From contig VBOT01000103.1 in NCBI GenBank assembly GCA_005893225.1, forward strand, positions 6,385 through 41,669: a stretch of 35,285 nucleotides of DNA, read 5' to 3'. A model generated the notes under the pieces. It did not search any database. It was not told the DNA's origin and worked only from the letters and a program-made list of their open reading frames with translations. This DNA is from Candidatus Eiseniibacteriota bacterium (GTDB lineage: Bacteria; Eisenbacteria; RBG-16-71-46). The translations under genes and the position numbers were made by a program. Below, piece by piece: positions 1-11,673 of this stretch (position 1 is its first letter; each line of letters opens with the position of its first letter).

Positions 1-378
1 GTGAGTCTCGGGGAGCGCGAGATCGTCCACCCGCACCTCGAGGACCTCGGCGATCTCGCCCTCGGCGGGCCGCCAGCGCTCCGGCGGCCGGATGCGTGCG
101 AGAAACGGGGCGATCCGGAACCCGGTGGTCAGGGTCTCGATCACGGGCAGGCGGTCGAGCACCTCGATCGCGTCTCGCGAGAGCCCAGTTTCCTCGCAGG
201 CCTCGCGGATCGCGGTGTCGAGCGGTGTCCGGTCGTCGGCCTCGCGCCTTCCTCCCGGAAACGCGAGTTGCCCGCCGTGGATGCCGCCTTCGCCGCGTCG
301 CACCAGCACGAGGCGCAGCTCACCCTGGTCGTCGCGGAACAGCGGCACCAGGACCGCCGCATCCTGTAGCTCGGGCAT
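1..378 (-). CDS. Nudix hydrolase, CoA-pyrophosphatase (NudL) type, 3' end outside window
   Basis: The reverse strand reads from an ATG at 378 through 126 open codons to the window edge, so the C-terminus is missing. The protein begins [14 protein letters not shown] and continues with [13 protein letters not shown] and [10 protein letters not shown]. This is the Nudix box (GGRRE, then REACEETGL) preceded by the GGQ-FPGG segment typical of the NudL/YeaB branch, which hydrolyses CoA and its derivatives to phosphopantetheine and 3',5'-ADP. The substrate is inferred from family resemblance only. Its start lies 21 bases after the rho stop codon on the same strand, so it is probably cotranscribed with rho. 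No clear Shine-Dalgarno sequence is visible because the spacer is occupied by a repeat end (384-399). A generic Nudix hydrolase of other specificity is the alternative. Confidence 0.88.
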   Translation of the reverse strand, partial: MPELQDAAVLVPLFRDDQGELRLVLVRRGEGGIHGGQLAFPGGRREADDRTPLDTAIREACEETGLSRDAIEVLDRLPVIETLTTGFRIAPFLARIRPPERWRPAEGEIAEVLEVRVDDLALPETH

Positions 379-383
379 CCGGC

Positions 384-399
384 TTTTCAGCAGCCTGCC
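384..399. repeat. Half copy of palindromic repeat end in rho-nudix spacer
   Basis: Sixteen bases, TTTTCAGCAGCCTGCC, are the exact reverse complement of the left end of the 124-bp palindromic element at 27294-27417. They abut the rho stop codon (400-402) and fill almost all of the 21-base spacer before the Nudix start at 378. Confidence 0.6.
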
Positions 400-1686
<1,287 letters not shown>

Positions 1687-2008
1687 CGCGTTTTCCGCCT
1701 CTAGGAGTTTGCGGCGTTGGTCCGAGCCGGCGACCGGAAGGTGCGGGCTCGGAATCGCCCGGAGGGCACGGGACCCGTCAGGGCCCTTGGGCCGGGGGGG
1801 CTAGAGGTCCAGTTGCTGCGAGATTCTATGGTGATTGACAGGTGACATGCGCGGCGACCTGCAACGGTTTCCAAGATAGAGAGCCGGAAGACGGCGGTAT
1901 GCGATTCGGTCTTTCCTGGGGAGAAGGAGTGCGCCCGGGGCTAGCGAGGGCTGCTGGTTCGGAGTCGAGTCGGTGAGGCGTGTGCCAAACTTCCCAGCTC
2001 TGGACTCA
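1687..2008 (-). promoter_or_regulatory. Long rho leader region
   Basis: About 320 bases between the candidate promoter and the rho start hold no convincing reading frame. In well-studied bacteria rho is autoregulated by Rho-dependent attenuation in a long leader, so the length suits that role here. No specific rut site was demonstrated. Confidence 0.4.
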
Positions 2009-2037
2009 AGGTTAAGCAGACCCCCTGGAACTGTCAA
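2009..2037 (-). promoter_or_regulatory. Candidate sigma70 promoter for rho
   Basis: On the minus strand a perfect -35 hexamer TTGACA (2037-2032) is followed by a 17-base spacer and TAACCT (2014-2009) as a weak -10. Transcription would start near 2001 and give a leader of about 315 bases before the rho ATG at 1686. Confidence 0.5.
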
Positions 2038-2196
2038 GGGCGTTCACAATTCCAAGGAAAATGGGCCCGGAGCCCTGCGCTCTCAGGGGGGGCCTCCCGA
2101 GCCAGGGTGATTGCCGGGTCGGCCTTTACCTGCCTTAGATGCGCCTTGGTAGAACCGGTGCACTTCGGTTATGACGGCTCGCCCGGTATCGACAGT

Positions 2197-2216
2197 GCAA
2201 TGTGGACCCACATTGC
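2197..2216. promoter_or_regulatory. 20-bp near-perfect palindrome, possible operator or RNA hairpin
   Basis: GCAATGTGG and CCACATTGC are perfectly complementary 9-base arms separated by AC. The symmetry suits a dimeric DNA-binding protein or a hairpin in a transcript ending at the terminator downstream. No regulator can be assigned. Confidence 0.45.
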
Positions 2217-2439
2217 TTGCGAATAGCATGAGCCGACGGCTCCCTCCCGACGATTGGCGCGGCCCGGGCGACTCCATGAGCTTGGTAATCTTGGTAATCG
2301 TAGGGGGCCCGAACCCCGTCATCCCGTGGCACGGCACCTGCTCATCCAATCCCTGTGGCGGGGACGCATGGAGTCGCGTCCTACCCAGCCAGCCTGCCAT
2401 CTCCGGCGCGGCTTCACCCCCGCCCCATCTCCAAACCCG

Positions 2440-2475
2440 GCGCCTCGAGCTCCCACGCTCGAGGCGCGCTTTTTT
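2440..2475 (+). terminator. Intrinsic terminator on plus strand
   Basis: A perfect 10-bp stem (GCGCCTCGAG at 2440-2449 with CTCGAGGCGC at 2458-2467) closes an 8-base loop and is followed by GC and six T residues (2470-2475). On the minus strand the same stem lies 40 bases beyond the YbbR-like stop and has only a weak GGGTTT tail, so it may also end that operon. The strong U-tract points to a plus-strand transcript. Confidence 0.75.
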
Positions 2476-2506
2476 GCTGGAGGGTCCCTGCCGGTCCCCC
2501 ATCGCT

Positions 2507-3171
2507 TCAGAGGTTCCGGCGTTGCAGTGGGACGGTGACCCAGACGGCCGCGGGATCCGCCGAGCACCACTGGGGCAGGGTCTGTGGCCTCACCTGGAAG
2601 CGCACCGTGTCCCGGCGGCCCTCGATGCGCACCGGATCGAGCCGGATGCTGTCGAGGCGCGCCACCGTCCTCTCGGGGCCCTGGACCATCACCGTCGAGG
2701 GCTCGACGATCGGCCGGTCCTGCCAGACGAATCCGGCCGCGGGCGAGCCTTCGACGCGGGCGGCGGCCGGGATGCGGCGCCGCACCTTGCGCTCGATCTG
2801 GAGGTCGATCATCCGCGGCCCCACCATGCGCTCGACCTCGAGCCGATCGGAGGCCAGGAGCGGCAAGTCCTCGACGCTCACCGTGCGCTCGAACCGCCCG
2901 GGAGCGACGCCGTCGAGCGAGATCTTGAGCCGCGGCTCGGTGAGCCGGAGCCGGATGAGCTGCTTGCCGGTGCCGCGCAGCTCGGCCTGGACCGCGGGCG
3001 GCACTGGTCCCGAGAGCGACAGGCTGTCGGCGAGCCCGTCGAGCTGGAGCGTGAACGAGATCAGCGCCGTGAAAGGGCGCTCGGTGTAGACGTGCAGGTA
3101 GACGACCACCGCCAGGAGCAGGGCCACGAGCTTGAGCCCGAGGTTGTCGAACAGGAGGCCGCGGACCAGGC

Positions 3172-3175
<4 letters not shown>
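2507..3175 (-). CDS. YbbR/CdaR-like single-span membrane protein
   Basis: This 222-residue protein starts with LLFDNLGLKLVALLLAVVVY, the N-terminal membrane anchor typical of YbbR-domain proteins (segment about 14-28). A beta-rich extracytoplasmic part follows, probably two YbbR-type repeats (about 35-120 and 120-222). In Firmicutes the four-repeat homologue CdaR binds and regulates the diadenylate cyclase CdaA, and the gene usually sits beside cdaA and glmM. Here neither is adjacent: the gene is instead the last member of a phosphatase-kinase-regulator operon. Its ATG overlaps the regulator stop codon as ATGA (3172-3175), implying translational coupling. Its role here is unknown; a link to c-di-AMP would be speculative. 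Confidence 0.75.
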
Positions 3176-4625
<1,450 letters not shown>

Positions 4626-4629
<4 letters not shown>

Positions 4630-5906
4630 GCTCTCCTTCGTGGCAGCCGCACCGTGCAGGTCGTTCCCCGGCCTTCCAGGCTCTGGATGTGGAGATCCCC
4701 GCCCGAGGCCCGGACCAGCCGCCGGGCGAGAAACAGCCCGAGACCCGACCCCTGAGCCTTGGTGGTATAGAACGGACTTCCCACCCGCCGCAAGACGTCG
4801 GGCGGGATGCCGGCCCCCTCGTCGGCGATGCTGACCTCGATCCGGCCATGCCGCTCGGCCTCGCCGATCCGGAGCCGGCCTCCGGCGGGCATCGCCTCGA
4901 GCGCGTTGAGGATCAGGTTCAGGTAGACCTGTTTCAAGGATTCGTTGTCGAGTCCGACCGGGGCCGCCGTGAGCCCTCCGGCGCGCTCCAGCATGACCCC
5001 GCGCGCCCCGAGCTCGCCCTCGAGCAGGTCGAGCGTGGCCTGGAGGGCCGTGGCCGCGTCGCCGCCCTGGCGCGGCTCCTCGCCCACCCTCGCGAACTGG
5101 AGGTAGCGCGCCACGGTCTTCGAGAGCCGATCGGCCTCCTCGATGACGAAGGTCGCCATGCGCTGCGCCTCGGGGTCGAGCATCCGGAGCCGCTCGGCCG
5201 AGCCGCGGATGATCGCCAGGGGGTTCTTGATCTCGTGCGCCAGCGTGGCGGTCAGGCGTCCCATGGCTGCCAGGTTTTCGGCTCGCGAGAGCCGGCGCTC
5301 CAGGGTCGCCGCCGAGGTCGCGGCGCGGACGATGAGCACGGCCAGCACCGCGATCGCCACCGCGGTGACGAGCCCGATCGCGGTCAGGGTGCGCCCGAGG
5401 GCGTCGAGCACCGGCAGGTAGGCGGCCTCGGCCTCGACGGCGACCGCGCCCAGGGCGGCCCCGCCCGGCGAGCGGATGGGGGCGAAGCTGGCCCGCAGCG
5501 CGCGGCCGCCCCGGCGGAACGGTTCGGACACGGCGGGGATGCCCCCGAGCGCGCGGGTCAGGGCCGGCCCCGCCAACGAGTCGAGGCTGCTCGCCAGGCC
5601 CTCGACTCCCTCGGACGAGCGCGCATCGACGAGCGTGGCCCGGGTCGAGTCGATGAGCGAAGCGTCATCCACCCCGGTGGCCGAGCGCAGGGTCACGAGC
5701 TGGACCTGGACCGAGAGGTATCCCGCGCTCTCCTCGCCGCGCGCGCGGACCTCGTGGATCAGCTCGGGCTCGATCTGCGAGGCGGCGGTGGCGGCGACGC
5801 GAGCGAGGCGGCGCTCGAACTCGGACTCGAGGGCCGAGCGCACCCGGCCGTAGGCCACCCACGCCGAGACCGCGGTGACGAGCACCGCCAGGACGGCGAA
5901 GAGCAC
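4626..5906 (-). CDS. Membrane sensor histidine kinase (NtrB/AtoS-like)
   Basis: Two membrane segments (about 1-18 and 174-194) flank an extracytoplasmic sensor region of about 150 residues. A HisKA domain follows with phospho-acceptor H224 in LAHEIKNPLAIIRG, then the ATPase domain with N-box NLILNALEAMP (330-340), G1 box DEGAGIPPD (362-370) and GSGLGLFLARRLV (386-398). It is the likely partner of the adjacent sigma54 regulator. The annotated start is GTG at 5906, but no ribosome-binding site precedes it. The frame is open back to the stop codon of the preceding phosphatase gene, which lies in the same frame only 10 codons upstream. A CTG at 5930 would give the membrane anchor a more natural N-terminus (QRTILTTVLF), so the true start is uncertain. 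Confidence 0.94.
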
Positions 5907-5936
5907 GGTGGTGAGGATGGTGCGCTGCAGGGGCGA

Positions 5937-6677
5937 CTATCCCACCCGGGCCAGGATCACCGTGATGTTGTCGTGGCCGCCGCGCTGCTTGGCGAGCGCG
6001 ATCAGGTCGTCGCAGGCCCGCCGGAGATCGGCGCCCGAGGCCGCACGGGCCAGCTCCTCGTCGGTCACGAGGCCATGGAGCCCGTCGGTGCAGAGCAGCA
6101 CCGTGTCCCCATCCTGGAGCCCCGGCTCGACGCGCTCGGCGTCGATCTCCACCGAGCCGCCCACCCCGACGCTCCGCGTCACCACGTTGCGCCGCGGATC
6201 GGTGCGCGCCTGCTCCGGCGTGATCTGCCGGCTCTCGACCAGCTGCGCGACCAGCGAATGGTCTCGCGTGAGCTGGCGGATGCCTCCCCCGCTCACCAGG
6301 TAGGCCCGGCTGTCTCCCACGTGGCCGACGTAGACCTCGCGTTCCCGCACCACCGCCGCCGTAAGGGTGGTGCCCATGCCCCGCAGCTCGGGTCGGGCGA
6401 GGCTCGCCTCATGGACCGTGCGGTTGGCGTTCTCGATCGAGCTCAGGAGATCGGCCAGGACGCCGTCCCGCCCCTCCCGGTAGGTGCGCAGGACCGATTC
6501 CACGGCGAGCTTGCTCGCCACCTCGCCGGCGCGCGATCCCCCCATCCCGTCCGCCACCACGAGCAACGCCCCCCGATCGCGGTCACGAGGGTCGTCGGAG
6601 CTCCAGCAGGCGAACGTGTCTTCGTTGTGGGGGCGCTTGAGCCCCTGGTCGGACGCAGCCTGCACAACCAGCGTCAT
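5937..6677 (-). CDS. PP2C-family Ser/Thr protein phosphatase
   Basis: This is a compact PP2C (PPM) catalytic domain of 246 residues with no extra domains. Metal-binding and catalytic motifs are all present: NEDT (18-21), VADGMGG with D43, GTT near 102-104, GHVGDSRA (118-125), CTDGL with D198, and GGHDNIT with D236. Such enzymes are Mn/Mg-dependent and remove phosphate from Ser/Thr, often opposing Hanks-type kinases; none is encoded in this window. The ATG at 6677 is preceded by GGGGG at good spacing and is preferred over an in-frame GTG at 6692. It is first in a four-gene minus-strand operon with the kinase, regulator and YbbR-like genes, suggesting joint control of an envelope response. Confidence 0.95.
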   Translation of the reverse strand: MTLVVQAASDQGLKRPHNEDTFACWSSDDPRDRDRGALLVVADGMGGSRAGEVASKLAVESVLRTYREGRDGVLADLLSSIENANRTVHEASLARPELRGMGTTLTAAVVREREVYVGHVGDSRAYLVSGGGIRQLTRDHSLVAQLVESRQITPEQARTDPRRNVVTRSVGVGGSVEIDAERVEPGLQDGDTVLLCTDGLHGLVTDEELARAASGADLRRACDDLIALAKQRGGHDNITVILARVG

Positions 6678-6898
6678 GTTCGGCCCCCGCACGTCCCATC
6701 GGCGGCGCCGGGGCGCCGGAGATCGCGTCCCGCGTCAGGTCTGGTGGTTAGCCGCGGCCCCGCGAAGGTGGAGAGATCAGCCCGCCGCATGTGGAGTGGG
6801 GCCCGCGCCGGCCCATTCTCGGGATTGAGTGGCCGGAATTCAAATGCGCCGCCGCGGCGTGGCCGCCTCGCGGCCCCGCGCCGCAGGCACTAGACGAA

Positions 6899-6932
6899 GC
6901 GGAGCCCCGGGGAAAGCAGCCCAGAGCTCCGC
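6899..6932 (-). terminator. Hairpin downstream of the subtilase gene
   Basis: The minus strand reads GCGGAGCTCTGGG, a 7-base loop, then a complementary arm with two G-U pairs, starting 10 bases after the subtilase stop. Only a short mixed T-rich stretch (TTCGTCT) follows, so it may terminate weakly or protect the 3' end. Confidence 0.55.
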
Positions 6933-6942
6933 GCGGCGACCC

Positions 6943-9900
6943 TCAGCGCAACGCCACCATGCGGCGCTCGAAGGTCTTGCCGCCCGCCTGGAGGCGGTAG
7001 TAGTAGACGCCCGGATCCACCCGCTTGCCGCCCTCGTCGATCCGGTTCCAGGCCGCGGTGTGGACCCCCGCGGGGAGATCGCCCCGGAACAGGCTCTTCA
7101 CCTGCCGACCCTGGAGGTCGTAGATGGCGAGCCACACCTCGCCCGCCTCGGGGACCGCGAACGTGATCGTGGTGCTCTCGAGCACCGGGTTCGGCGCGTT
7201 CTGGGCCAGCGCGAAGACCCTGGGCGTCCCCGACGCATCCGTCGGCTGCGGGCCGTTCACGACCACGGGCAGCCCCTTGGCCTGGCCCCAGTTTCCATGG
7301 ACGTCGCGGCCGCGAACCCACAGCGTCCACGTGCCGGGCGAGAAGCTGCCGGTCTTGAGGGCGGCGCTCACCGCCACGGTCGACGAGGTGTAGCTCCCCG
7401 TCATGGCGTGCCCCACGCCCGCCGCGGCGGGCGTGGCGCCGAAGGACCACTCGGCCATCGCCACGTCGGCCCCGCCCGTGCCCGCGTCCGTGACGGTGGC
7501 GGTCAGGGTGGCGGCCGCCTGGTTGTTCACCGGGTCCGGGCTCACCTGGATCGAGCCGGCCACCACCACCGGGCCCACCGCATCGCCGTTCGCCCTCTGG
7601 ATGGCGAAGACCTGGTCGCTCTCGTCCTGGCCGGCGAACGAGGGCGCGCCGTTGTCCGCGACCCGCACCCGCACCCGCCCGCGGGTGGTGTTGGGAATCG
7701 ATGTGAGACTCCAGCTGTACGGGCTCGCCCCGACCCCGCTCGCGATCGTGACCCAGGACTGCCCGTCGTCGACGGAGTACTCCAGCGTGCGGCTCGCGAC
7801 GCCGGTCCCTCCGGAGGTCGACTCGGTCCAGCCGATCGAGGCGTTGTCGGCGGTGATCGTCTCCCCGCCGTTGGGCGAGGTCACCGCGACGGAGGGCTTG
7901 TCCCGTCCCAGCAGCCAGATCAGCGTCTTGCTCATGATGTCTTCGCGGATGCCCGAGAAGTCCTCCGCCGGTTCGACGCCGGACCACTCGAAGTACATGG
8001 TGACGAGCCTCGATTTAGCTCCGCCCCACACGCCGGATCCCGGAGTGCCGAGCGGCCCGCTGCTCTCCCAGCGGAAGCCACAGTAGTCGGGCGAGACGTC
8101 GCCGCTGAGCCAGGTGTAATTCGCCGTGCCGGCGCCCGGCACCGACGCGATCTCGTCGCCCGAGGCGCCGGAGCGATGCTCGCCGTAGGGCGCGCCCGCC
8201 GTGTAGGCGCCCGAGATCGGGTCGCTGGCGATCCCGGTGACGACGGGCCAGCCCGGCGGAGGCGGATCGGAGAGGAAGGAGGTGTGCAGCGTGTTCTGCA
8301 GCCACGAGGCGCGCTCGGCGCTGTAGAACGGCGATGTCGGGTCGGCGTTCGCCCAGCCGATGTCGTGCCCCACGGTCACGAGCCGGCCGCCACCGTCGAG
8401 GTACAGCGTCAGGGCGTCGCGCGCCGCGTCGGAGAACGGCGGATAGTTCTCCAGTCCGTTTTGCCACCACACCACTTTGTACGCCCTCATCCCTTCGGTG
8501 AGGTCGCCGACGACCGGGTTGCTGGAGAGGGGGCCCTTCCAGTTGTCGTAGGTCCATCCGGTGCCCGCGAAAGCGGTCTGGTAGCGCACATCGCGCTCGT
8601 AGCCGGGCCCGTCGTAGACCAGCAGGATGTCTCCCACCGGACGCACGGTGAACACGTGGTGCCCGGTGCCGTTGTCATCGCGGGTCAGGTTGCCGTTCAG
8701 ATCCTGGGACTCGACGTCGTAGTAGTACGTCTGACCGACCGTGAGGCCCGACAGCAGCACCTGGTGCGACAGCACCGCGACGGGATCGAGCGCGCTCGAT
8801 TGCCCGAGCGACGGCGTGGTCCCGTAGTAGACCTTGGAGGTCGAGTTGGAGTTCGTGGTCCACTGCACCACCACGTCGCCGCCCCCCTGGTTGGCGGTGG
8901 TGACCTGGGTGATGAGAGGCGGCGCGATCGAGACGCGCGCGGCGGCGGTGACGGTGGCGGCCGGGGAGGCGTCCTGGTAGGTGGCGGTGATCACGTCGCC
9001 GTTCGACACCTGGAGGGTCCCGTTGCCGGCGCTGCCCGCGAACGGAGAAAGCGGGAGCGAGCCGGTGTAGACGCCGTTGGAGCCCGAAAGGGTAAGGGGC
9101 TCGCCCCCCGGCTCGGTGGGCGAGGACAGGCTGACGCTCACGCTCGCCGGAGCGTTGGTGTCGGTGACCTGCACCTCCACGGTGCTCGCCGAGCCGTAGG
9201 AGGCGCGGTCCAGGGTCACGATCCCGGCGTTGGTGCCGATGCCGCCGGTGATGCAGAGACCGAAGGGCTGGGGGCCAAAGGGAACGTTCACGCCGTCGAT
9301 CCGGATCGTCCACAGGCCGGCGGAGGGGGTCTTGATCCGGACCGCCTCCTCGACGTTGTAGGGATCGTAGACGTTTCCGGTCGCCGAATAGCCGCCCGAG
9401 TAGACGTTGCCCTTGTAGGTGAGGCTGCCGTTCGTGACCGTGAGGTTCAGGTTGTTGACGAGCTGGGTCGTGCCGATCGGGTCCCCCGGGTAGTCCGTCC
9501 AGCACAGCGTGACCTCGAGGGGGATGGTGCCGTCGGTCACGTTGACCTGGTACTCGATCGACTGGAGGTGACCGAGGCCCGCGGTGTAATCAACCAGGAG
9601 CAGGCGGCGCTGGTCGCCGGCGAAGTAGAGCACGCTGTCGCAGTCGATGCGGCCGAAGCCGATGTTGTTGTCGGGGGCGGTGAAACCCGTCACGTCGTTG
9701 TCGCCGGAGTTCACCGCCATCGCCTTGAGGAGCGCGGCCGAGGGGGTAAACCCGTTCGCCGGCACCTTGGTGCCGGTCGGATACCAGCCCTCGGTGCAGT
9801 ACTGGCGCAGCAGCGCGGTGGCTCCGGCCATGATGGGGCTCGCCATCGAGGTGCCCGAGAGCGACTGGTAGTTGCTGGGCGCGGTGTATGCGGAGCTAAT

Positions 9901-11664
9901 CCCCTGCGCGGGCGCGCAGATCGTGGGCTTGCGCCGCCCGTCCGCGCAGGGGCCGCGGCTCGTCGAGGAGTAGATCTGGTTCGACACGTTGCCATTTCTC
10001 GTCCCGCCCGCGCCCACCGAGCTCTTGGCCGAGGCCGGCGAGCCGACCGTGTTAACGCCCCCCGAGTTTCCGTTGGAGAAGAAGATCAGGAAATCGGGAT
10101 GGTTCCACATGAACTGGTCGACCTGCTGGGAGTTGAGGTCGTAGTCGCCCATGACGGCGGCGCCCCAGGAGTTCGACGAGATGCGCGCCGCGCCGCCGGC
10201 GTTCCCGAGATAAGGTGGGAGGAAGAGGTCGTTCAGGTCCGGAAACGGGTCCACGGCATTGCTGAGGCCCGTGCCCGAGATGTCCATGAAATAGATCTTC
10301 GCGTACTTGGCCATCCCGTCCCTGTCGTCGACATTGATCCCGTCGTCGGTGCCGGCGATGCTGCACGCGGTGTGGGTGCCGTGGTAGGCGGCGGCCAGGT
10401 GGTCGCCGAACTCCACCAGCGGATCCGACGAGCCGAGCTTGTAGGCGATTACCTTGCGGTGGGTGGGATAGTCCCCGAACGTGGTCAGGCTCACGCTGGG
10501 ATCCCTGAACATGTCGTGCCCGACCTCGATCCCGGTGTCCGAGGTGGTCACGACCTGGCCCTCGCCGTGGATGCCCATGTCCCACACCCGGCGGTTCAAG
10601 GTGCCGATGCGCCCGGTCTGGACCACCCACTGCGCGATGGAATTATCGGCGGTAGGCTGGACGTAGGGCTCGATCCAGGCCACATCGGGGTGCTGCGCGA
10701 GCCGGGCCAGGCCCTCCCCCGCCAGGTTGATGCGCAGCAGCTTGTTGATGCCGTTGCTCGAGAAGCCCCTGACCCCATCGAGGTCGCCGTCCTCGAACAG
10801 GAGGACGCTGGCCGTCTGCGGGACCGTCGAGTCCAGCTCGAGCCGCCGGCTCAGCTTGTAGGCCGGCTGGTATGCGCCCACCCAGCCGACCTGGCTGTCG
10901 AGCGAGAGCTGCGAGGTGGCGCTCATCCGCACCAGGTACGAGTGATCGGGGATGTAGGCGATCACCTCGCCCCCGGCCTCGAGGATGGTGCTGCGGGTCT
11001 TCTCGGGATCGGCGGCCCCGTAGTAGACCAGGTAGGTGCGCTTTCCGACCGGCTGAATCGCCTCCTCCCGCAGGCTCGCGGGCAGCGCCGGCTCGCCCAG
11101 GCGCGGATCGATGCTGTAGCCCGACTGGAGCCGAATGCGGTCACCCGACGCTTCCGTCTCGGGCTCGATCGCGGCGATCGGCGAGGCCTTGAGGTACGGG
11201 GATGGCTCGACGCGATTCGAGAACTTGCGGATCACGAGGCAGGACCGCGTCTCGCCGAAGGAGAGCCCGCCTTTTCCTCCGAAGTCCGAGCCCGCCGACC
11301 AGTAGAGCCGGGCGTCCCGATCGAGCTTGATCCCGACCTCCTCGAGCGAGGTGACCGGGTGGCTCAGCGTATACACCTGGACCGGCCCGCCGGCCGGCAG
11401 GCTCGTCCAGCCGCGGGCATCGAAGGGAGCGCGCGACACGAGGAGCAGATGGCGCACCGCGCCGCTCGGCGCCCTCCACGCGAAGCGCAGGCCGCCCTCG
11501 TACAGCGTGGCGTCGGCATCGGGGGACACCAACTCAGGTGCGGGCAACCTGCCCCCGGGCAGCGACGCCCGGGCCGGATGGGACCCCGGCAGCATCGCGA
11601 GGGCAAGGAGCAGGGTCAACACCCAGGGATTCAGGCCGACGCGGGCTCGACGAACCGAACTCAT
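6943..11664 (-). CDS. Secreted S8 subtilisin-like protease with multidomain C-terminus and FlgD-like sorting tail
   Basis: This 1573-residue protein has a signal peptide (about 1-33, ending ARA) and a long N-terminal region that includes a propeptide-like YLVYYGAADPEKTRS section near 211-226. The subtilase domain (about 345-640) has the triad D376 (SDTG), H428 (HGTH) and S606 (GTSMASP). After it come a beta-sandwich (about 690-800), Ig-like segments, a fibronectin III-like domain (about 916-1000), and a GATase/ThuA-like Rossmann domain (about 1010-1250, YDGPGYERDV and LTLYLDGGGRLVTVGHDIG). Two more Ig-like units and a FlgD-like tail (about 1481-1573, QNAPNPV...YDLQGRQV...GVYYYRLQAGG) complete it. 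Such tails act as type IX-like C-terminal sorting signals. The start is supported by GGAGGA five bases upstream. Its substrate is unknown; it is probably an exported scavenging protease. Confidence 0.93.
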   Translation of the reverse strand: MSSVRRARVGLNPWVLTLLLALAMLPGSHPARASLPGGRLPAPELVSPDADATLYEGGLRFAWRAPSGAVRHLLLVSRAPFDARGWTSLPAGGPVQVYTLSHPVTSLEEVGIKLDRDARLYWSAGSDFGGKGGLSFGETRSCLVIRKFSNRVEPSPYLKASPIAAIEPETEASGDRIRLQSGYSIDPRLGEPALPASLREEAIQPVGKRTYLVYYGAADPEKTRSTILEAGGEVIAYIPDHSYLVRMSATSQLSLDSQVGWVGAYQPAYKLSRRLELDSTVPQTASVLLFEDGDLDGVRGFSSNGINKLLRINLAGEGLARLAQHPDVAWIEPYVQPTADNSIAQWVVQTGRIGTLNRRVWDMGIHGEGQVVTTSDTGIEVGHDMFRDPSVSLTTFGDYPTHRKVIAYKLGSSDPLVEFGDHLAAAYHGTHTACSIAGTDDGINVDDRDGMAKYAKIYFMDISGTGLSNAVDPFPDLNDLFLPPYLGNAGGAARISSNSWGAAVMGDYDLNSQQVDQFMWNHPDFLIFFSNGNSGGVNTVGSPASAKSSVGAGGTRNGNVSNQIYSSTSRGPCADGRRKPTICAPAQGISSAYTAPSNYQSLSGTSMASPIMAGATALLRQYCTEGWYPTGTKVPANGFTPSAALLKAMAVNSGDNDVTGFTAPDNNIGFGRIDCDSVLYFAGDQRRLLLVDYTAGLGHLQSIEYQVNVTDGTIPLEVTLCWTDYPGDPIGTTQLVNNLNLTVTNGSLTYKGNVYSGGYSATGNVYDPYNVEEAVRIKTPSAGLWTIRIDGVNVPFGPQPFGLCITGGIGTNAGIVTLDRASYGSASTVEVQVTDTNAPASVSVSLSSPTEPGGEPLTLSGSNGVYTGSLPLSPFAGSAGNGTLQVSNGDVITATYQDASPAATVTAAARVSIAPPLITQVTTANQGGGDVVVQWTTNSNSTSKVYYGTTPSLGQSSALDPVAVLSHQVLLSGLTVGQTYYYDVESQDLNGNLTRDDNGTGHHVFTVRPVGDILLVYDGPGYERDVRYQTAFAGTGWTYDNWKGPLSSNPVVGDLTEGMRAYKVVWWQNGLENYPPFSDAARDALTLYLDGGGRLVTVGHDIGWANADPTSPFYSAERASWLQNTLHTSFLSDPPPPGWPVVTGIASDPISGAYTAGAPYGEHRSGASGDEIASVPGAGTANYTWLSGDVSPDYCGFRWESSGPLGTPGSGVWGGAKSRLVTMYFEWSGVEPAEDFSGIREDIMSKTLIWLLGRDKPSVAVTSPNGGETITADNASIGWTESTSGGTGVASRTLEYSVDDGQSWVTIASGVGASPYSWSLTSIPNTTRGRVRVRVADNGAPSFAGQDESDQVFAIQRANGDAVGPVVVAGSIQVSPDPVNNQAAATLTATVTDAGTGGADVAMAEWSFGATPAAAGVGHAMTGSYTSSTVAVSAALKTGSFSPGTWTLWVRGRDVHGNWGQAKGLPVVVNGPQPTDASGTPRVFALAQNAPNPVLESTTITFAVPEAGEVWLAIYDLQGRQVKSLFRGDLPAGVHTAAWNRIDEGGKRVDPGVYYYRLQAGGKTFERRMVALR

Positions 11665-11667
11665 TTT

Positions 11668-11673
11668 TCCTCC
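11668..11673 (-). promoter_or_regulatory. Strong ribosome-binding site of the subtilase gene
   Basis: GGAGGA lies three to four bases before the ATG at 11664 on the minus strand and fixes that start. It is among the best Shine-Dalgarno matches in the window. Confidence 0.75.

Larger units (their letters stand above)
2038..2506. other. Non-coding stretch between rho promoter and signalling operon
   Basis: I see no supported protein or tRNA/rRNA gene on either strand. The stretch holds a 20-bp palindrome at 2197-2216, a smaller inverted repeat GAGCC/GGCTC near 2229-2241, a tandem CTTGGTAAT duplication near 2281-2298, and an intrinsic terminator at 2440-2475 with its U-tract on the plus strand. 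A small non-coding RNA read on the plus strand would explain the terminator, but no known RNA family was recognised. Confidence 0.4.

Noticed and set aside
1801-2037. 78-codon minus-strand frame in the rho leader
   Set aside because: Its ATG lies inside the candidate -35 box, it has no ribosome-binding site and no recognisable features.
2298-2345. T-arm-like GGGGTTCGGGCCCC on the minus strand, suggesting a tRNA
   Set aside because: The loop lacks the conserved A of TTCRA, and no D-arm, anticodon stem or acceptor stem could be matched around it.
2083-2502. 139-codon minus-strand frame over the terminator region
   Set aside because: It runs through the terminator stem and palindrome, is Arg/Gly/Ser-rich and has no family signature.
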